From the NCBI GenBank assembly GCA_012656075.1, contig JAAKBF010000221.1, forward strand, positions 124,001-188,000: DNA of 64,000 nucleotides, written 5' to 3'. The notes beneath the pieces were generated by a model that was given only the letters and a program-made list of their open reading frames with translations, was not told where the DNA came from and made no database searches. This document shows, in pieces, positions 44,867-55,493 of this stretch; position 1 is the stretch's first letter; each line of letters starts with the position of its first letter. The DNA comes from Phytophthora hibernalis (lineage: Eukaryota > Oomycota > Peronosporomycetes > Peronosporales > Peronosporaceae). A program made the translations under genes and the position numbers.

Positions 44867-46243
44867 GTGCCTAAAGTCACCACGCCGCCGCCAGATTCTG
44901 AGACTATCATGAAGACCCGCGACGTATATACCAAGACGTCTACAGCAGCCAAGCGTTCAGCGGAAACAGAAATCGAATCTTCTTCAGACACGGATGTGGC
45001 GTCGTTACCTGATGAAGGAACGAAAAGAACAGCAGGCTTCTTCATCACAAAAGTGTCAAGAGCAAAGAGCGCCCTAAAGTTTGCAAGTATCAAAAACGTG
45101 AAGAGAAGAAACAGCGAATGTATACTTCGAAGGCAGAAGCAGGAGGTTGGTGCAAGGTACCTTAACACCAATGCCAATCCTGGCTACGATTCGAGTTTGC
45201 TGGGCTCGCCGTGGTCGTACGAGTCAGCTCATGAGACGCTGATGTGTTTTCCAGTCAGGGATGTTGGCACGCACAAGAAAGCATTCGTTAAAGTGGATGA
45301 CCCCAATGAGTGCGCCAGTGACATCAGATTTACGTTCCCGCGTGTGTTTATCTTGAAGTGCCTGGATGCTATCCGTAAAGCGCAAGAACCAAGTCGCAAC
45401 CAGAACAACGATGGCGACAATTTTGGTGTTCGCGTCGCGAAGTTTGTCACTTATCGCGAGTATGATATTAAGATCATGCATGAGTATCCCTTAGCGATGG
45501 ATACGCTAGCCACGGTGAGCGACACAATCGCATGGATGGAAGCTTCGTCATTTAATCGGCTCCGTGTGCCAAGCATCATGAACGAATTTGTTTCGACACC
45601 ACCCAGAGAACTTTCCTCAATTGTGCGACGTTTTCAGCCTCGTGGTACACGCACAACTCTCTTCGGTAGGGTTAACAACACGTCACTGCTCAGGTTTCGT
45701 GTTAGTGAATGGCTGGATGGTGATACAATGATGCACGCAATGGACTACGTACGTAGTAGCCATGCCAAGGTAGGTGTCATCAATCCCAACTTTGCAGGAA
45801 TCTCGAATCAATCCACCAAGCTCGAAATCATTGCGAGCTCCAATCCATTCGGCGAAGAGAAAGAATTTGTGGTTCTGTCGATTCATCTTGAAGACCTGCA
45901 TTGGTGTGGAGTTGTCTTCAATTTGAAGACGAAGGTGATCACGATATTTGACCCACAGCAGACCGAAACGCACTACCAACTATGTGAAGAAATTCTATCC
46001 GATCTATTTGGGAATATGGTGGCGACGATGGTGGTTAAGAGAGACGAAACACTACGTCAGCGCGACATTTCAAGCTGCGGGCTGTTCGTCCTTATTTTCT
46101 TCGAGTGCGCTGTACAGTCTGAGCCTCTCCCTATATTCGAGAGACCAGCAGAAAATATGATTCGATATTGTCGGGTGAGATATTTGCTGCATTGTGCACT
46201 GCTGGCGATAAACGGCGGGTCCACTCTGGTCCACTCCGATTAG
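44867..46243 (+). CDS. Ulp1-type (C48) cysteine peptidase, transposon-borne
   Basis: A long open frame (458 codons; the first in-frame ATG is 44909). The N-terminal 200 residues are of unknown type. From about residue 285 it matches the Ulp1/SENP fold: WLDGDTMMHAMDYVRSSHAK, then FVVLSIHLEDLHWCGVVFNL (catalytic His, codon near 45899), KVITIFDPQQTE (catalytic Asp) and RQRDISSCGLFVLIFFECAV (catalytic Cys near 46076). All three catalytic residues are present. Such SUMO-protease-like domains are carried by plant and oomycete Mutator elements as the C-terminal part or a second gene. Upstream frames (PVATQLVPVDTLSLSTATKS) suggest it was continuous with the FAR1-like piece. Confidence 0.75.
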   Translation: MPKVTTPPPDSETIMKTRDVYTKTSTAAKRSAETEIESSSDTDVASLPDEGTKRTAGFFITKVSRAKSALKFASIKNVKRRNSECILRRQKQEVGARYLNTNANPGYDSSLLGSPWSYESAHETLMCFPVRDVGTHKKAFVKVDDPNECASDIRFTFPRVFILKCLDAIRKAQEPSRNQNNDGDNFGVRVAKFVTYREYDIKIMHEYPLAMDTLATVSDTIAWMEASSFNRLRVPSIMNEFVSTPPRELSSIVRRFQPRGTRTTLFGRVNNTSLLRFRVSEWLDGDTMMHAMDYVRSSHAKVGVINPNFAGISNQSTKLEIIASSNPFGEEKEFVVLSIHLEDLHWCGVVFNLKTKVITIFDPQQTETHYQLCEEILSDLFGNMVATMVVKRDETLRQRDISSCGLFVLIFFECAVQSEPLPIFERPAENMIRYCRVRYLLHCALLAINGGSTLVHSD

Positions 46244-46719
46244 ATTTTTTCGTTGTGCAGAACACTTGCACCAAATGTATTGCATTGTGGTTTCCACCCG
46301 ACTTAAAGAAGTAGAAGCTAGATGTAGCTATTCGTGAACTAGAACTTCTGTTCATTCAAGTACATGTTGCCATTTCCACCTAGAATCCATTTAAGTCAAT
46401 GGAAATCACCGTCAAACGCTTGCCCCCGACCTTCGACGACCCCGAGTTTGCGAGCACGTAATCGTGTGTTCACTCGCTTGGTAGGATTCTGTGTCGATGA
46501 TCCTGCGGCTGTTGACAGCATACTCACAAACACGGTCTGCGACGGCAGCACTTGGAACAGGTTACACAGCAGACCCCTCTGCTGAGCTCTGTTCTCGTGT
46601 TGACACAACCTTCGGATAACAAAACAATCTAACTACATTCTAGAAACATGACACTGGAGACACTAGCCAAACCCAGCCAAAATCAAGAACGCAAAAAAAT
46701 CGCCAGCCCAAGCAACTGA
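46244..46719. other. Non-coding stretch inside the composite element
   Basis: 3' region of the Ulp1 frame followed by sequence without recognisable coding content. Confidence 0.35.
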
Positions 46720-47240
46720 TATGCGTACCTGCCCTGTTTAAGAAGCCTGGAAAAAAGAACACGATCGATCTAGCGTCCGCCAGCACCATTTGCGACATAG
46801 CGTAGAAGGCGAACCCCATGCACGTGAAGCCCGCAATTCAACAGTACAACAGCATCTTACGGTATTCGTGCGGCACGTCGAGACTGCCCCCAACACCTTC
46901 ACGACAACCTACGTCAGCCAAAACAATATCATTCGCGCACCACTAAGACGTCAAACCCATTGGCCCGACTACCAACTCAGTAAATTCCAATTGCATTGTA
47001 AACGTACGTTTTGCACCCGAGCACGCCGATCGAGCACCAGAACGTGACCTCCATAGACGAGAAGGTGAATGCGATGTGCTTGACGAACGTGGACATGAAG
47101 CTGAAGCACAGCGACGCCAGCTTCACGCACGCGATACCCACCAGAGCGTGATGACTGGGCTCAGCGTGGCTCAGTGTCCGTCTTGGCGATCGCCAGGTCC
47201 GTAAACGACGTGGACAGCAGCGGCGCCGCTTCTTCTTCAC
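46720..47240 (-). pseudogene. EamA/DMT (SLC35G-like) transporter fragment captured in the element
   Basis: Minus strand: ALVGIACVKLASLCFSFMST, FVKHIAFTFSSMEVTFWCSI and, in another frame about 150 bases downstream, FTCMGFAFYAMSQMVLADAR are the first and third helix regions of drug/metabolite transporters (SLC35G/EamA). The central part is missing and the frames differ. It lies inside the 25-bp inverted repeats, as if a host gene piece had been captured. Confidence 0.55.
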
Positions 47241-47650
47241 ACTTATTGACCGGCGGCGTGTTGATGAATGAGCCTGGTCTCAACAAGATTTTCGACACTT
47301 GCCCTCATTTGTAGACTTTCCATCGTAATCTATCGAGTTATATAACTGTTTGTAGGCGTGTTTGGTGCCACCAGGCACCTGAATCACCGAAGTGCCTTCA
47401 GGCACCTTGGTTTGGTGCCTGTTACGCTCGTTTAAGTACGACTCGTTTGGTGCCTCTATCATCGATCATCGGAAAAGGTGAGCTGCTGCTGCAGCCATTG
47501 ACTACCCCTAATACCTAAATTCAAGAAAAGAACCCGGATTCTGATAAGAGCGGTATCCACCGTACTGTACCGTACTTCGAAGTATGAGTTTTGGCAGGTA
47601 GGTTTTGAGAAGGACGATTTTCAAAACAAGGTTGCGGTAAATAGTTGTGG
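47241..47650. other. Right subterminal region of the composite element
   Basis: Non-coding. Near 47365-47430 a quasi-palindromic repeat (TTTGGTGCC...GGCACC, with TGGTGCC and CAGGCACC repeated several times) can fold on itself. The inner inverted-repeat copy is at 47496-47509. Confidence 0.45.
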
Positions 47651-47806
47651 CACGACTAATTAGGGTGAACGGTGTACTGTTTGAAAACCGAGATCTCCTA
47701 AGAGCAATGCGCGATCTACAAACTCTTCATTTAAACGGCCGTGAGGCAGAAGACACTTGCACAGCGACTTCTACTCGGAATTCTCCTCGCGCCACCAACA
47801 TACGGC

Positions 47807-50800
47807 CTACTGCTGCTTGTAATGGTAACGCAGGTAAGGGAGCTCCACGTCCTCTCCGTCGGCGTCCATCGCGCACACCTCCAAGATGAGGTACTTGAGC
47901 TTCGGGTCGATGGGCTTCTTGGTCACCGTGCGCACGAGGTCCGAGATCTTCATGGCCATGCGCTCCTTCGATCGTGACTTCTGCGAGTACATCGCATACA
48001 GAATCGTGACGCCATACGACAGCATCGAGACCTCAGCGTCGTACTCCTTCTCGAAGTACACCAGGAACTCCTTGAGCGTCATGTCTCCGCGGTCCACCTC
48101 AAGGCGGTCCCACGCAGTCCATTTGTACTCCTCGCCCTTGAGCATCGTCTTCGTCGCCTTCGGCTCGATCGGCTCGGCAAAGGTAAACAACGGGAGCGCG
48201 AGGTTCACGAATCCGTTCTTGTAGTGATCAAGCGGCTTTTCCTGGAACACCTTGAGGAATTCAAAGCAGACCAGGCCTGTCACAAGCGCTGTCGTCGTGG
48301 CGATGGCTGGGATAATCTTGCCCGCAATGAAACGCGACTTGTGCATGTCCTCCTCTGGAATCTTGTACGACCGCGCGCGCAGATTTGAGACGGACACAAT
48401 GACCTCCATGTGGGAGTCGTCGTCCTTGTCAAACTCGATTGGTTGCATACGATAGCCTGCAAGGGTCGACGGCTTCGGTAACTCCTTCAGAATGAATTCG
48501 CTCTGAGCGTCCGCATCTTCCAGACCAGGAGCAGCTCCGCGTTCCTTGAGTTCTGCATCCGAGGCAGCAATTTTCACACCCTTTTGGGAGAAAATTCCGG
48601 GACGTGAATACTAGCGAGGACTTGTGCGAACGCGTCTCTGCCTGAGTGACCCTTCAACCCGTAGTTCTTCGCACGGCTGTTGGCAACGGAGACGACAAAG
48701 TCCATATGCAGCGAATCCTTCGCGTCAAACGTGACTGGCGTCGGAGGGCGCTTCGGTCCAGACCAAAATGCAGTTCCTGACGTTGTCAACTGAAAAGAAA
48801 AGAGAACATGTTAGTGTGACCATGGGCAGGTCGCTCAGCCCGAATAACGACATACCTGGTCCAGAGGGAAGTTGTACAGAAGCTGTTTAATTTGATTGCT
48901 GAAGAGGTCTTCAAACTTGAACCGAGCCCACGAAATACAGTCTTCGAACGACATGGGGCGGTCGTCCACCAGTGAGCCTTTGAGACGTTCCAGCGTTTCC
49001 ACCTTCGTGTTTTGCTGCTCGTTCAACTCCTTCACAAACGCTGGCCCTTCCAAGTATCGATTCACGTCCGACGGTGCCTGGAAAAATTCGCCTTCGAACC
49101 AATCGCGTGCCCACTGTAGGGTATGCTCAATCGCATTTGGGAAGTTCTTCAGGGTGCAGATCGGAATGCTCTTCTCAGGAGGGTCTCGAGAAGCTCCGTA
49201 GTTTTCAGTCTTGTGCGGCACGACAACCTGAGTGTTGCCCTTCGTGCCAAGTGTACCTGACTCAAACATAGGAGCCCATAGAACAAACATCGCTGATCCA
49301 TGTACAAACGAGCTTCGACATTGTCCAGTGCCGTACACACACCAGAGAGCGACTCGAAGAAATCGTCGTTGAACTGGTCTTCAGATTCGGCCCCAACGCG
49401 AGACACATACGCCTGTACATTCACGTCCGGGTTCATATCCTTAATAGCCCGAGCAGCAACCGAGGACTTCGCTTGCTGCACATCCTTTGAACGGAACAGG
49501 AATTGGCGATTCAGGTTTGATTTTTCGATCGTATCCATGTCTGTGATGTGAATAATACCGTTCTTGTTAGACGCAACGCCCATCATTGCCCAGTTCTTCA
49601 GCATCTCACAGCCAATTGCACCAGCTCCCACAAGGAACAAGTTCAGATTCCCGATTTTCTCCTGCAACTGCCGGCCAAAGACAACTATTTGCCCGTCGTA
49701 ACGGGAGCCAGTGGGCGCGAACTCATCAGGAGTAGCGGTGTACACAGCGTCAGGAAGACATTCCACCGCATCGAAGTAGAAGAACTGCTGAATTGGCGTA
49801 AATTTGCCACTGCACGCCTTAAGGGTCTCCTGGCCAACGATGCCACCAAGGAAAGCTGCCATAGGAGAGATCACACCGATTGCACCAGCCGCAAGCGCTT
49901 GAATAACCTTCTTCGAATCGGCAGCATCGACGCTCTCGACGCTGAACTGCTTCTTTGAAATAGCCTGCTTGTTCAACTCAGAAGCAAGCGTGAACACTTC
50001 TTCCGCATCTTGCATACATCCTGGCTTGGGGTAACTGCCTTGGTGCTTCTCTTGGAACGCATCAAGCGCTTGAAACGCCACGTGGAGCAATTCCGATCGA
50101 CCAATCTTAGCGAAGTCATTAATCAAAAACTCTCCAGGTGCTCCGAGTGCACTTTCCAAGTTCTTGAAGTTGGTCACGAGAGGCTGCTTCACCTGAGTAA
50201 CATACCCTCCGCTGGATGGTTGTCCCTGCTCAAATAGTTCTTTGTCTGCGTCGTCAACAGTATCCAGAGTAAACGTGAACGGGCCAGTGACCGTTACCTT
50301 CCTAGGCTTACTGTCATTCAAGAACGGAAATCCAGACACTTCACGGAAAGACACAATGTCCCCCGTTTCGAGGCCATGGCGTGCATCATCGTTCACGGTA
50401 ACCAACGGAGGTACCGTGTTGGAGATGGATGAAATCAAGCAGCTCACAGGCTCCACTCCATCACGGTCCGACACGACAAATTCGTCTCCAAAATCGCAGA
50501 AGACTGAGCCAAAAATACCACGCGCCTCAGTCGTGATGAAGGCAATCGACTTGGTATGGCAGATGGCGTTAATCCGCTTTGCTTCCTTCAATGGCGCATT
50601 AACGAGAACCACCGCCTGAATCAAACAAGACCGTTTATAAAATGCACCGAACACGTTAGAGCTTGTACGTCCAACACGAAAGAAATACAATCACCATACG
50701 CACCCGAAATCCAAGCAGAAACTCCTCCGTGATCTCACCGGTGTGGCACCGGACCGGGACGTAGGGGTTCAGCTCCGCCAGCTTCTTCACTGACACTGCC

Positions 50801-51144
50801 GCGCGGGGCTTCCCGACGTCAGCTTCGGTCAGGTAGAACTGCGAGGCCAAGTCGAGTGTGCTGGCTGGCGTGTCGTCGTGCAGCGTGACGCTCTTCACCC
50901 CCGCGAGAATGACGTTCTTGGCGATCTCCACCCCGAGGCCGTTGAGCCCCACGATGAGCACGTTAGACGCCCCCATGCGCAGTTGAGCCTCGCGACCCAT
51001 CACGTAGAGCTGGCGGCTGTACAGTCCCTCGTCGATCGAGCCGCTCTGATCGACGTCCATGACATTGTCTGTGACATGCACCAAGTTCCGCACCCCGTCC
51101 GCGGTCTCCTTCACATCCCCCGCCGTCACAACGTGCGAGTTCAT
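47807..51144 (-). CDS. UBA1: Ubiquitin-activating enzyme E1
   Basis: About 1,060 residues, as in animals. It adenylates ubiquitin and passes it to E2 enzymes. In order: DEGLYSRQLYVMGREAQLRM and NVLIVGLNGLGVEIAKNVIL (inactive adenylation half); the four-helix and MAAFLGGIVGQETLKACSGK region; LFLVGAGAIGCEMLKNWAMM (active ATP site), ITDMDTIEKSNLNRQFLFR; catalytic cysteine in SIPICTLKNFPNAIEHTLQW (codon 49158-49156); C-terminal ubiquitin-fold domain (KWTAWDRLEV...YGVTILYAM) ending RYHYKQQ. Introns: 50616-50703 and 48790-48855. Two missing bases, near 49279 (G run) and 48583 (A run), break the frame but not the similarity. Divergent from the IFRD gene over 335 bases. Confidence 0.95.
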
Positions 51145-51479
51145 GTCGAAGTTCTTCTCGTCAGTTGCTCGGATCTGTTACAATAGCACTTGGTCTGCAG
51201 AAGGGGGCAGTTAGTTCGTGAGAGAAGGGGAAGTGCCTAGACGCGATCTAGCTTACTGGTGCCCGAGTTGTGCGTGTCGAGTCTTCTAGAGCTTTTTGTC
51301 TCTTTTTGTACCCTGCCCGCTATTGGTCTGAAATCGATTGATATTCAGCCAATCGACACTCAGTGTCGGTTCTATGCGAAAGGGCTCAGGACGCGAGATG
51401 TGAGACAGCTTCAAACCTGCGGAATTTGGCTGGTCACTTGAGAACAACTTGAGAACAAGTGACCTAACAGGGCGAGAAC
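51145..51479. promoter_or_regulatory. Bidirectional promoter of the E1 and IFRD genes
   Basis: 335 bases between divergent starts. No TATA box. Inverted GGTCACTTG / AACAAGTGACC repeats at about 51431-51464 (GTCACTTGAGAACAACTTGAGAACAAGTGAC) form a short dyad near the IFRD side. Confidence 0.5.
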
Positions 51480-53188
51480 ATGGCGAAGAAGCGAGGAGGT
51501 ACGATCCGTCCAAGCTCTGCTGCTGATGCTGCGTGACTGATTGTTTCTATGCTGACGGATGCAGGCGGTCGACGAATGCGCCACGAAGACGACGACGACG
51601 ATGACGTCGCGTCTGTTGCGTCCGTGGAGACGCGCGGGACGGCCATGTCGGATGACGGCGACCTGTACGACGGCTACTCGAAGAACGAGGATGAGGAGCA
51701 GGAAATTGACGAGGCCATTGAAGAGCTGACAGAGAAGAGGTGCGTTTGTAGCCATCGTCACCTCCATGTAGGAGAACATGACAATGTTTATAGATTGCAA
51801 TGTTCTTATACGTACTCAGAACGACGACGCGGGTTGCTGCGCTGGAAAAGCTGACGACCTACGTGCAGCAATACGTGCCGCCTGATGAGATCAGTGAAAG
51901 GTACGCAATTTAATCTGGATCTGCACCTTGAGTATGTGTATTCACGTTCTCGCTCTTGTTGCAGCTTCCTGTCAAATGTTCTCGGATGTCTACGCAAGCC
52001 ATCTGAAGGAGAGGCGGTGCTGGGATCGCGCATTTTGGCGATTATGGCGATCATTTTCGGTCATGACGAAGAGCGCTTCTTCCAGCGATCGAAAATGTGC
52101 TCAAACCGTTGATCAAGACGGCACGAAATGCGAAGATCAAAGTATCGGTGAGTGGCTGTTGTTGACGCTGTTGTGGATTGAACTTGTGCTCACGTCGTTT
52201 TGTTCAGACGATTCGTGCCCTCGGACTGATCTGCTTTGTATCGAGCGTGGAGGAAGAGAACGCTGCAGAGCTTTTGGAGCTGTTCGAAACTTTTTCAACC
52301 CGAAAATCGTCGGCGATATTTGCAAGGCGGCCCTCGACTCGTGGGGTCTTGTTGCCTCGTCACTCTCGGACGAGATGCTCGCGAGTGATGAACTGCTGGA
52401 AAGGTAAGCATCTTAATTGGAGGAATCTGTTGAATCTGCTGTGCTAACCAGCTGCTGTATGTGCGTCTATTGGTACGAACAGATTGGTGCCAAAGTTCCT
52501 GGCCTTACTGGATCACAAGGACGTCGAAGTGCGCTCTGCCGCTGGTGAAAATGTTGCTTTCCTGTACGAAAGCGCGCAGAGTTGCGGTGTCCCGTTGCCC
52601 TATGGCGACGATATTGTGGACCGCTTCCTCGAAATGAGCAAGGACAACAGCAAGAAAAACAGCAAGAAAGACCGCAAGACGCAGCGCGTGGTCTTTCGCG
52701 ATATTCACTCAACGCTAGCTGTAGGTTGCAAAGCTGGTGTATGAGGTGTTGATGATGCACTAATGGTATTTCTTTGTTCCCTTCTGTACAGACTGGAGAA
52801 ACTCCACACGTGTCATTTTCGGTGAAGAGCGAGGTACTTGAGATTTCCTCCTGGAAGTCTGTAAAGCAGTTCGAGGCGGTTAAGGACTGCTTGCAGACCG
52901 GTCTTCAAGAGCACATCAAGTACAACAACATGCTCCGCGAGATGCTAGACTTGCCCGAGACGCTGGAAGACTACAAAGTGGACCGGGTAAGATGTATTTT
53001 CCTTAGGCTTTTGTACTTGCACAACCAGATATCCAAGTTTCCTCTGACCTTATAAATGTTGCCATGACCAGCGTGACATCTTCGACAAGAAATCAGCTTC
53101 AAGGAAGCAACGCAGCAACGAGCTCAAAGGAGATCGTAAACGGAAGCAGCACATGCAGGATGCCTTTTATGACGATGGTTTTTATTAG
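51480..53188 (+). CDS. IFRD-family protein (interferon-related developmental regulator), eight exons
   Basis: Exons: 51480-51498, 51565-51739, 51820-51900, 51965-52147, 52208-52403, 52483-52720, 52792-52986, 53072-53188, all with GT...AG introns of about 60-85 bases. The spliced length becomes 402 codons when two single-base gaps are allowed (near 52087 and in the T run near 52294). The protein starts MAKKRGG with an acidic tract (EDDDDDDVASV), then armadillo-like helices (VSTIRALGLICFVSSVEEEN; ALLDHKDVEVRSAAGENVAF), the IFRD C-terminal region (FRDIHSTLATGETPHVSFSV; ISSWKSVKQFEAVKDCLQTG) and RDIFDKKSASRKQRSNELKG near the end. Animal IFRDs are co-regulators and ribosome-associated factors. Confidence 0.9.
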
Positions 53189-53279
53189 TAGTAGTAGACA
53201 GCTACAAGCGCGGACTTGCTCCAGTTCTGTAGAAGTGTTATCATGCTAAAAGCGCTATTCGGCCGGCAAAATATTCTTT

Positions 53280-53468
53280 TCAATTTGCAACGCTTGGGTG
53301 GTGAATCGCGAACCTCATGGTTGCAGCATTAAAAGCCGTGATCGCATCGTTTTCCCATGGACTTGAGTCTTTTAACCGGAGAACAGGTTTACGCCTGGAC
53401 TGTAGCACGGCACAAATGAGTTCATCAATGTTATATGCTGGCTGTCGCGCTTCTTCTTGCATCTGCAC
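53280..53468 (-). other. Short open frame of unknown status
   Basis: NIDELICAVLQSRRKPVLRL and SPWENDAITAFNAATMRFAI read like real protein, and the frame stays open upstream to about 53500, but no start, splice site or family was recognised. It could be the last exon of a small gene in the 520-base gap between the IFRD and U2AF1 genes. Confidence 0.3.
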
Positions 53469-53711
53469 GTTCAGGTCTTGGCAGAACTCGACCGGACCAT
53501 TTTCCAGTGCTCTTCACTTGACTATCAACAAAGATCATACGAATGGATCCATGTATTAGGTTCGATATCTCGCGGCAAAAGGCAGTAAGAAGAATATAAA
53601 GCCCCTACCCACCTCTTCTCCGCGCTTGTCCGACCTGACCTATGCAGCAACGTTAGAGATCTAGTCTGCAGGTGACGCAAGCCCTTCAGTCTTTCTTCTC
53701 CACAGCGCCGT

Positions 53712-54677
53712 CTACCGCCTTGGGAGCACCGCGCTCGCGAGGGATCGCGGGCTGTGGCTGCGTGAGCGGCTACGACGGTCTTTCTTGGCTGGTGACGGAG
53801 AGCGGCTGCTTTTGCGACGCGAAGACTCTCCCTTGGGCGACCCACTGCGCGAGCGTCCTCGAGCATGACGCCCTTGTCCGCGGCTGCCGCTGCGACTTCT
53901 GCTTCTGCTGCGGCTTTTGTCCGTGCGCCCACGATTAAACATCTTCTCCAGCTCGCGCTGCATGGCGCGCGGCACCGTCTTGATGTGCATAAAATTGCAG
54001 TAGCCGCCGCGGTTGCAAGTTCCTTCGTCGAACTGGCGACAGCGCGCTTCCCTGAAATCCGTCACGGGCGAGAACTCGCACACCAGCGGTCGTCCAGCAT
54101 AGAAGCGGCCGTAGAGGGACTTCTGCGCCGCCGCGGCGTGCTCCTCGTCCTCGAACTTGGCGTACACGTTGCCCACCAGGTGGTCTCCCAGGTTGTCGCA
54201 GATATTGAGCTCTTCCAGCTTGCCGAACTTGCACAGCTCCTCGAAGATCTCCTCGTAAAAGTCCTCGAACTCCTCATCCACGTGGCGCTGGTCCAACGAC
54301 GCCGGGTCTCCGTTCTGCGCGATCACCTGCGCGATCGGGTTCTGGTACATGTGGCTCACCAGGATGGTCTGACTGAACACGGGCTTGTTGTGCAGTCGGG
54401 AGCAGCGGTCGCCGTGTCTGCAGGCGCCTATCTTGAAGTAGAAAGGGCAGTTCACGCGGTCCTCCTCCGTGCCGTGGATGCGCGCCAGGTGTTCGGCGCC
54501 TCCGCCGCTCTGCTCGCCTCCACGACGTCCGCCCGTGGGTCGCTCGCGGCTGTAGCCCCCTCCACCGCCAGATCGGCCACCGTAGCCCCTTTCTCCTCCC
54601 CCTCCGCCGCCATAGCCGCGCTCCCTGCTACGGTCGCGTCCACGTCCACGGAACTCGTCGCCGTACCTGCTCGCCAT
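53712..54677 (-). CDS. U2AF1: U2 small nuclear ribonucleoprotein auxiliary factor, 35-kDa subunit
   Basis: 321 residues, intact. It recognises the 3' splice-site AG. From the ATG at 54677: residues 1-60 are rich in Gly, Arg and Tyr (GYGGGGGGERGYGGRSGGGG); first CCCH finger NCPFYFKIGACRHGDRCSRL (about 76-96); UHM/RRM-like domain (EFEDFYEEIFEELCKFGKLE...NVYAKFEDEEHAAAAQKSLY, about 128-190); second CCCH finger CRQFDEGTCNRGGYCNFMHI; C-terminal RS domain. Human U2AF1 starts just before the first finger, so the Gly/Arg-rich N-terminal extension is extra. Codons upstream of the ATG are open for 17 triplets but lack another ATG. Divergent from the Rieske gene. Confidence 0.95.
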   Translation of the reverse strand: MASRYGDEFRGRGRDRSRERGYGGGGGGERGYGGRSGGGGGYSRERPTGGRRGGEQSGGGAEHLARIHGTEEDRVNCPFYFKIGACRHGDRCSRLHNKPVFSQTILVSHMYQNPIAQVIAQNGDPASLDQRHVDEEFEDFYEEIFEELCKFGKLEELNICDNLGDHLVGNVYAKFEDEEHAAAAQKSLYGRFYAGRPLVCEFSPVTDFREARCRQFDEGTCNRGGYCNFMHIKTVPRAMQRELEKMFNRGRTDKSRSRSRSRSGSRGQGRHARGRSRSGSPKGESSRRKSSRSPSPAKKDRRSRSRSHSPRSLASAVLPRR

Positions 54678-54821
54678 GGCTTTCCTGAAAGATTCGAGAA
54701 TGGTTTCCACTCCACCCGCTTTGCGCACGTACCCCGTTCAAACGATTATATTTGTTTGGACGGGGTATTGTCTTGACCGCCGCAAGATTTTCAAATTTGA
54801 ATTTTCGTAATCTGATAATCG
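54678..54821. promoter_or_regulatory. Bidirectional promoter of U2AF1 and the Rieske gene, with a dyad
   Basis: 144 bases between divergent starts. An inverted repeat with 14-bp arms and one mismatch (TACCCCGTTCAAAC at 54730-54743, GTTTGGACGGGGTA at 54754-54767, 10-base AT-rich loop) lies in the middle. It is a good candidate for a symmetric binding site serving both genes. Confidence 0.6.
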
Positions 54822-55493
54822 ATGAGCCGCCTGCACTTGGCCTGGGAGGAAGAGGTGGAAGCGGAGCCGACTGTGGGATGGAGGCGGAACCGCGAGGACA
54901 GCGACGACGACTGCTACTTGTGGTTCAGCACATACATCCGACCGTCAGGTAGTGGCGGCTATTGCACTGCAGGACGACCGCAACGACTGACGCTTCCGTC
55001 GTTTTTGTTGCGCTGCAGACGTAGTGGAGGCGACAAAACATCGACCCAAATACGAGTACACTGTCACTGGACGAAAGCGCATCAAACCCGGGTCCAGGAC
55101 GACAACGTTAGGTTCGTGGAAACGCTGCATTTGCGCTCTGGGTTGTTGTTGTTGACAATTGTGTTCACATCAGGGACGAAGGTGGCGGTCAACGGCAAGA
55201 CGGTGGCAATATTCAAATATGATGGCGGGTTCTACGCGATTCAAGACGCGTGTCCCCATCAGGCCGCCCCGCTGCACCTCGGCGACATTGAAGACATCGA
55301 CGGCACGCTTTGCATCACCTGCCCTCGACACAAGTGGCCGTTTGCGCTGGAGGATGGTCAGTGTATCATTCCGATTGACCGCCAGGCCGAGTGCTACCCG
55401 ATTCGCGTTAAGCGCGAGCGGGATGGATCGGAGATCCTCTACGTCGGATTTTCGTCGATCACGGATACGTTGTTCCATGATGACTCGTTTTAG
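54822..55493 (+). CDS. Small Rieske [2Fe-2S] ferredoxin-like protein, three exons
   Basis: Exons 54822-54948, 55019-55111 and 55174-55493, with introns of 70 and 62 bases (GT-AG), give exactly 179 residues. The unspliced frame is also open, so a gene finder may miss the introns; splicing joins YIRPS to DVVEATKHRPKYEYTVTGRK and then to TKVAVNGKTVAIFKYDGGFY. The cluster ligands are CPHQAAPLHLG (C-x-H) and LCITCPRHKWPF (C-x2-H). This is the soluble Rieske-ferredoxin type (as in RFESD and nitrite-reductase small subunits), an electron carrier; the partner is unknown. No targeting peptide seen. Confidence 0.9.
   Translation: MSRLHLAWEEEVEAEPTVGWRRNREDSDDDCYLWFSTYIRPSGSGGYCTAGRPQRLTLPSFLLRCRRSGGDKTSTQIRVHCHWTKAHQTRVQDDNVRFVETLHLRSGLLLLTIVFTSGTKVAVNGKTVAIFKYDGGFYAIQDACPHQAAPLHLGDIEDIDGTLCITCPRHKWPFALEDGQCIIPIDRQAECYPIRVKRERDGSEILYVGFSSITDTLFHDDSF

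Larger units (their letters stand above)
43012..47675. mobile_element. Composite TIR element of 4.7 kb between INTS2 and the E1 gene
   Basis: Perfect 25-bp inverted repeats at 43012-43036 and 47651-47675 (starting ACACCGTTCACCCTAATTAG). A second inverted pair further in (AGGGGTAGTCAATG, 43108-43121 and 47496-47509, then GCAGCA-rich) supports one element with long, partly decayed ends. It contains a Harbinger-type transposase piece, a FAR1-like piece, a Ulp1 peptidase frame and a transporter fragment. No target duplication was found at the outermost bases. Confidence 0.75.

Noticed and set aside
43001..47684. Target-site duplication around the composite element
   Set aside because: Bases outside the 25-bp repeats (…TTACACTTA and ACTGTTTGA…) do not match at 2, 3, 8 or 9 bp, so none is claimed.
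53865..54776. 303-codon frame antisense to U2AF1, and other long antisense frames opposite INTS2, Spt5 and the ANKRD13-like gene
   Set aside because: They mirror the GC-rich codon pattern of the true genes and have no features of their own.
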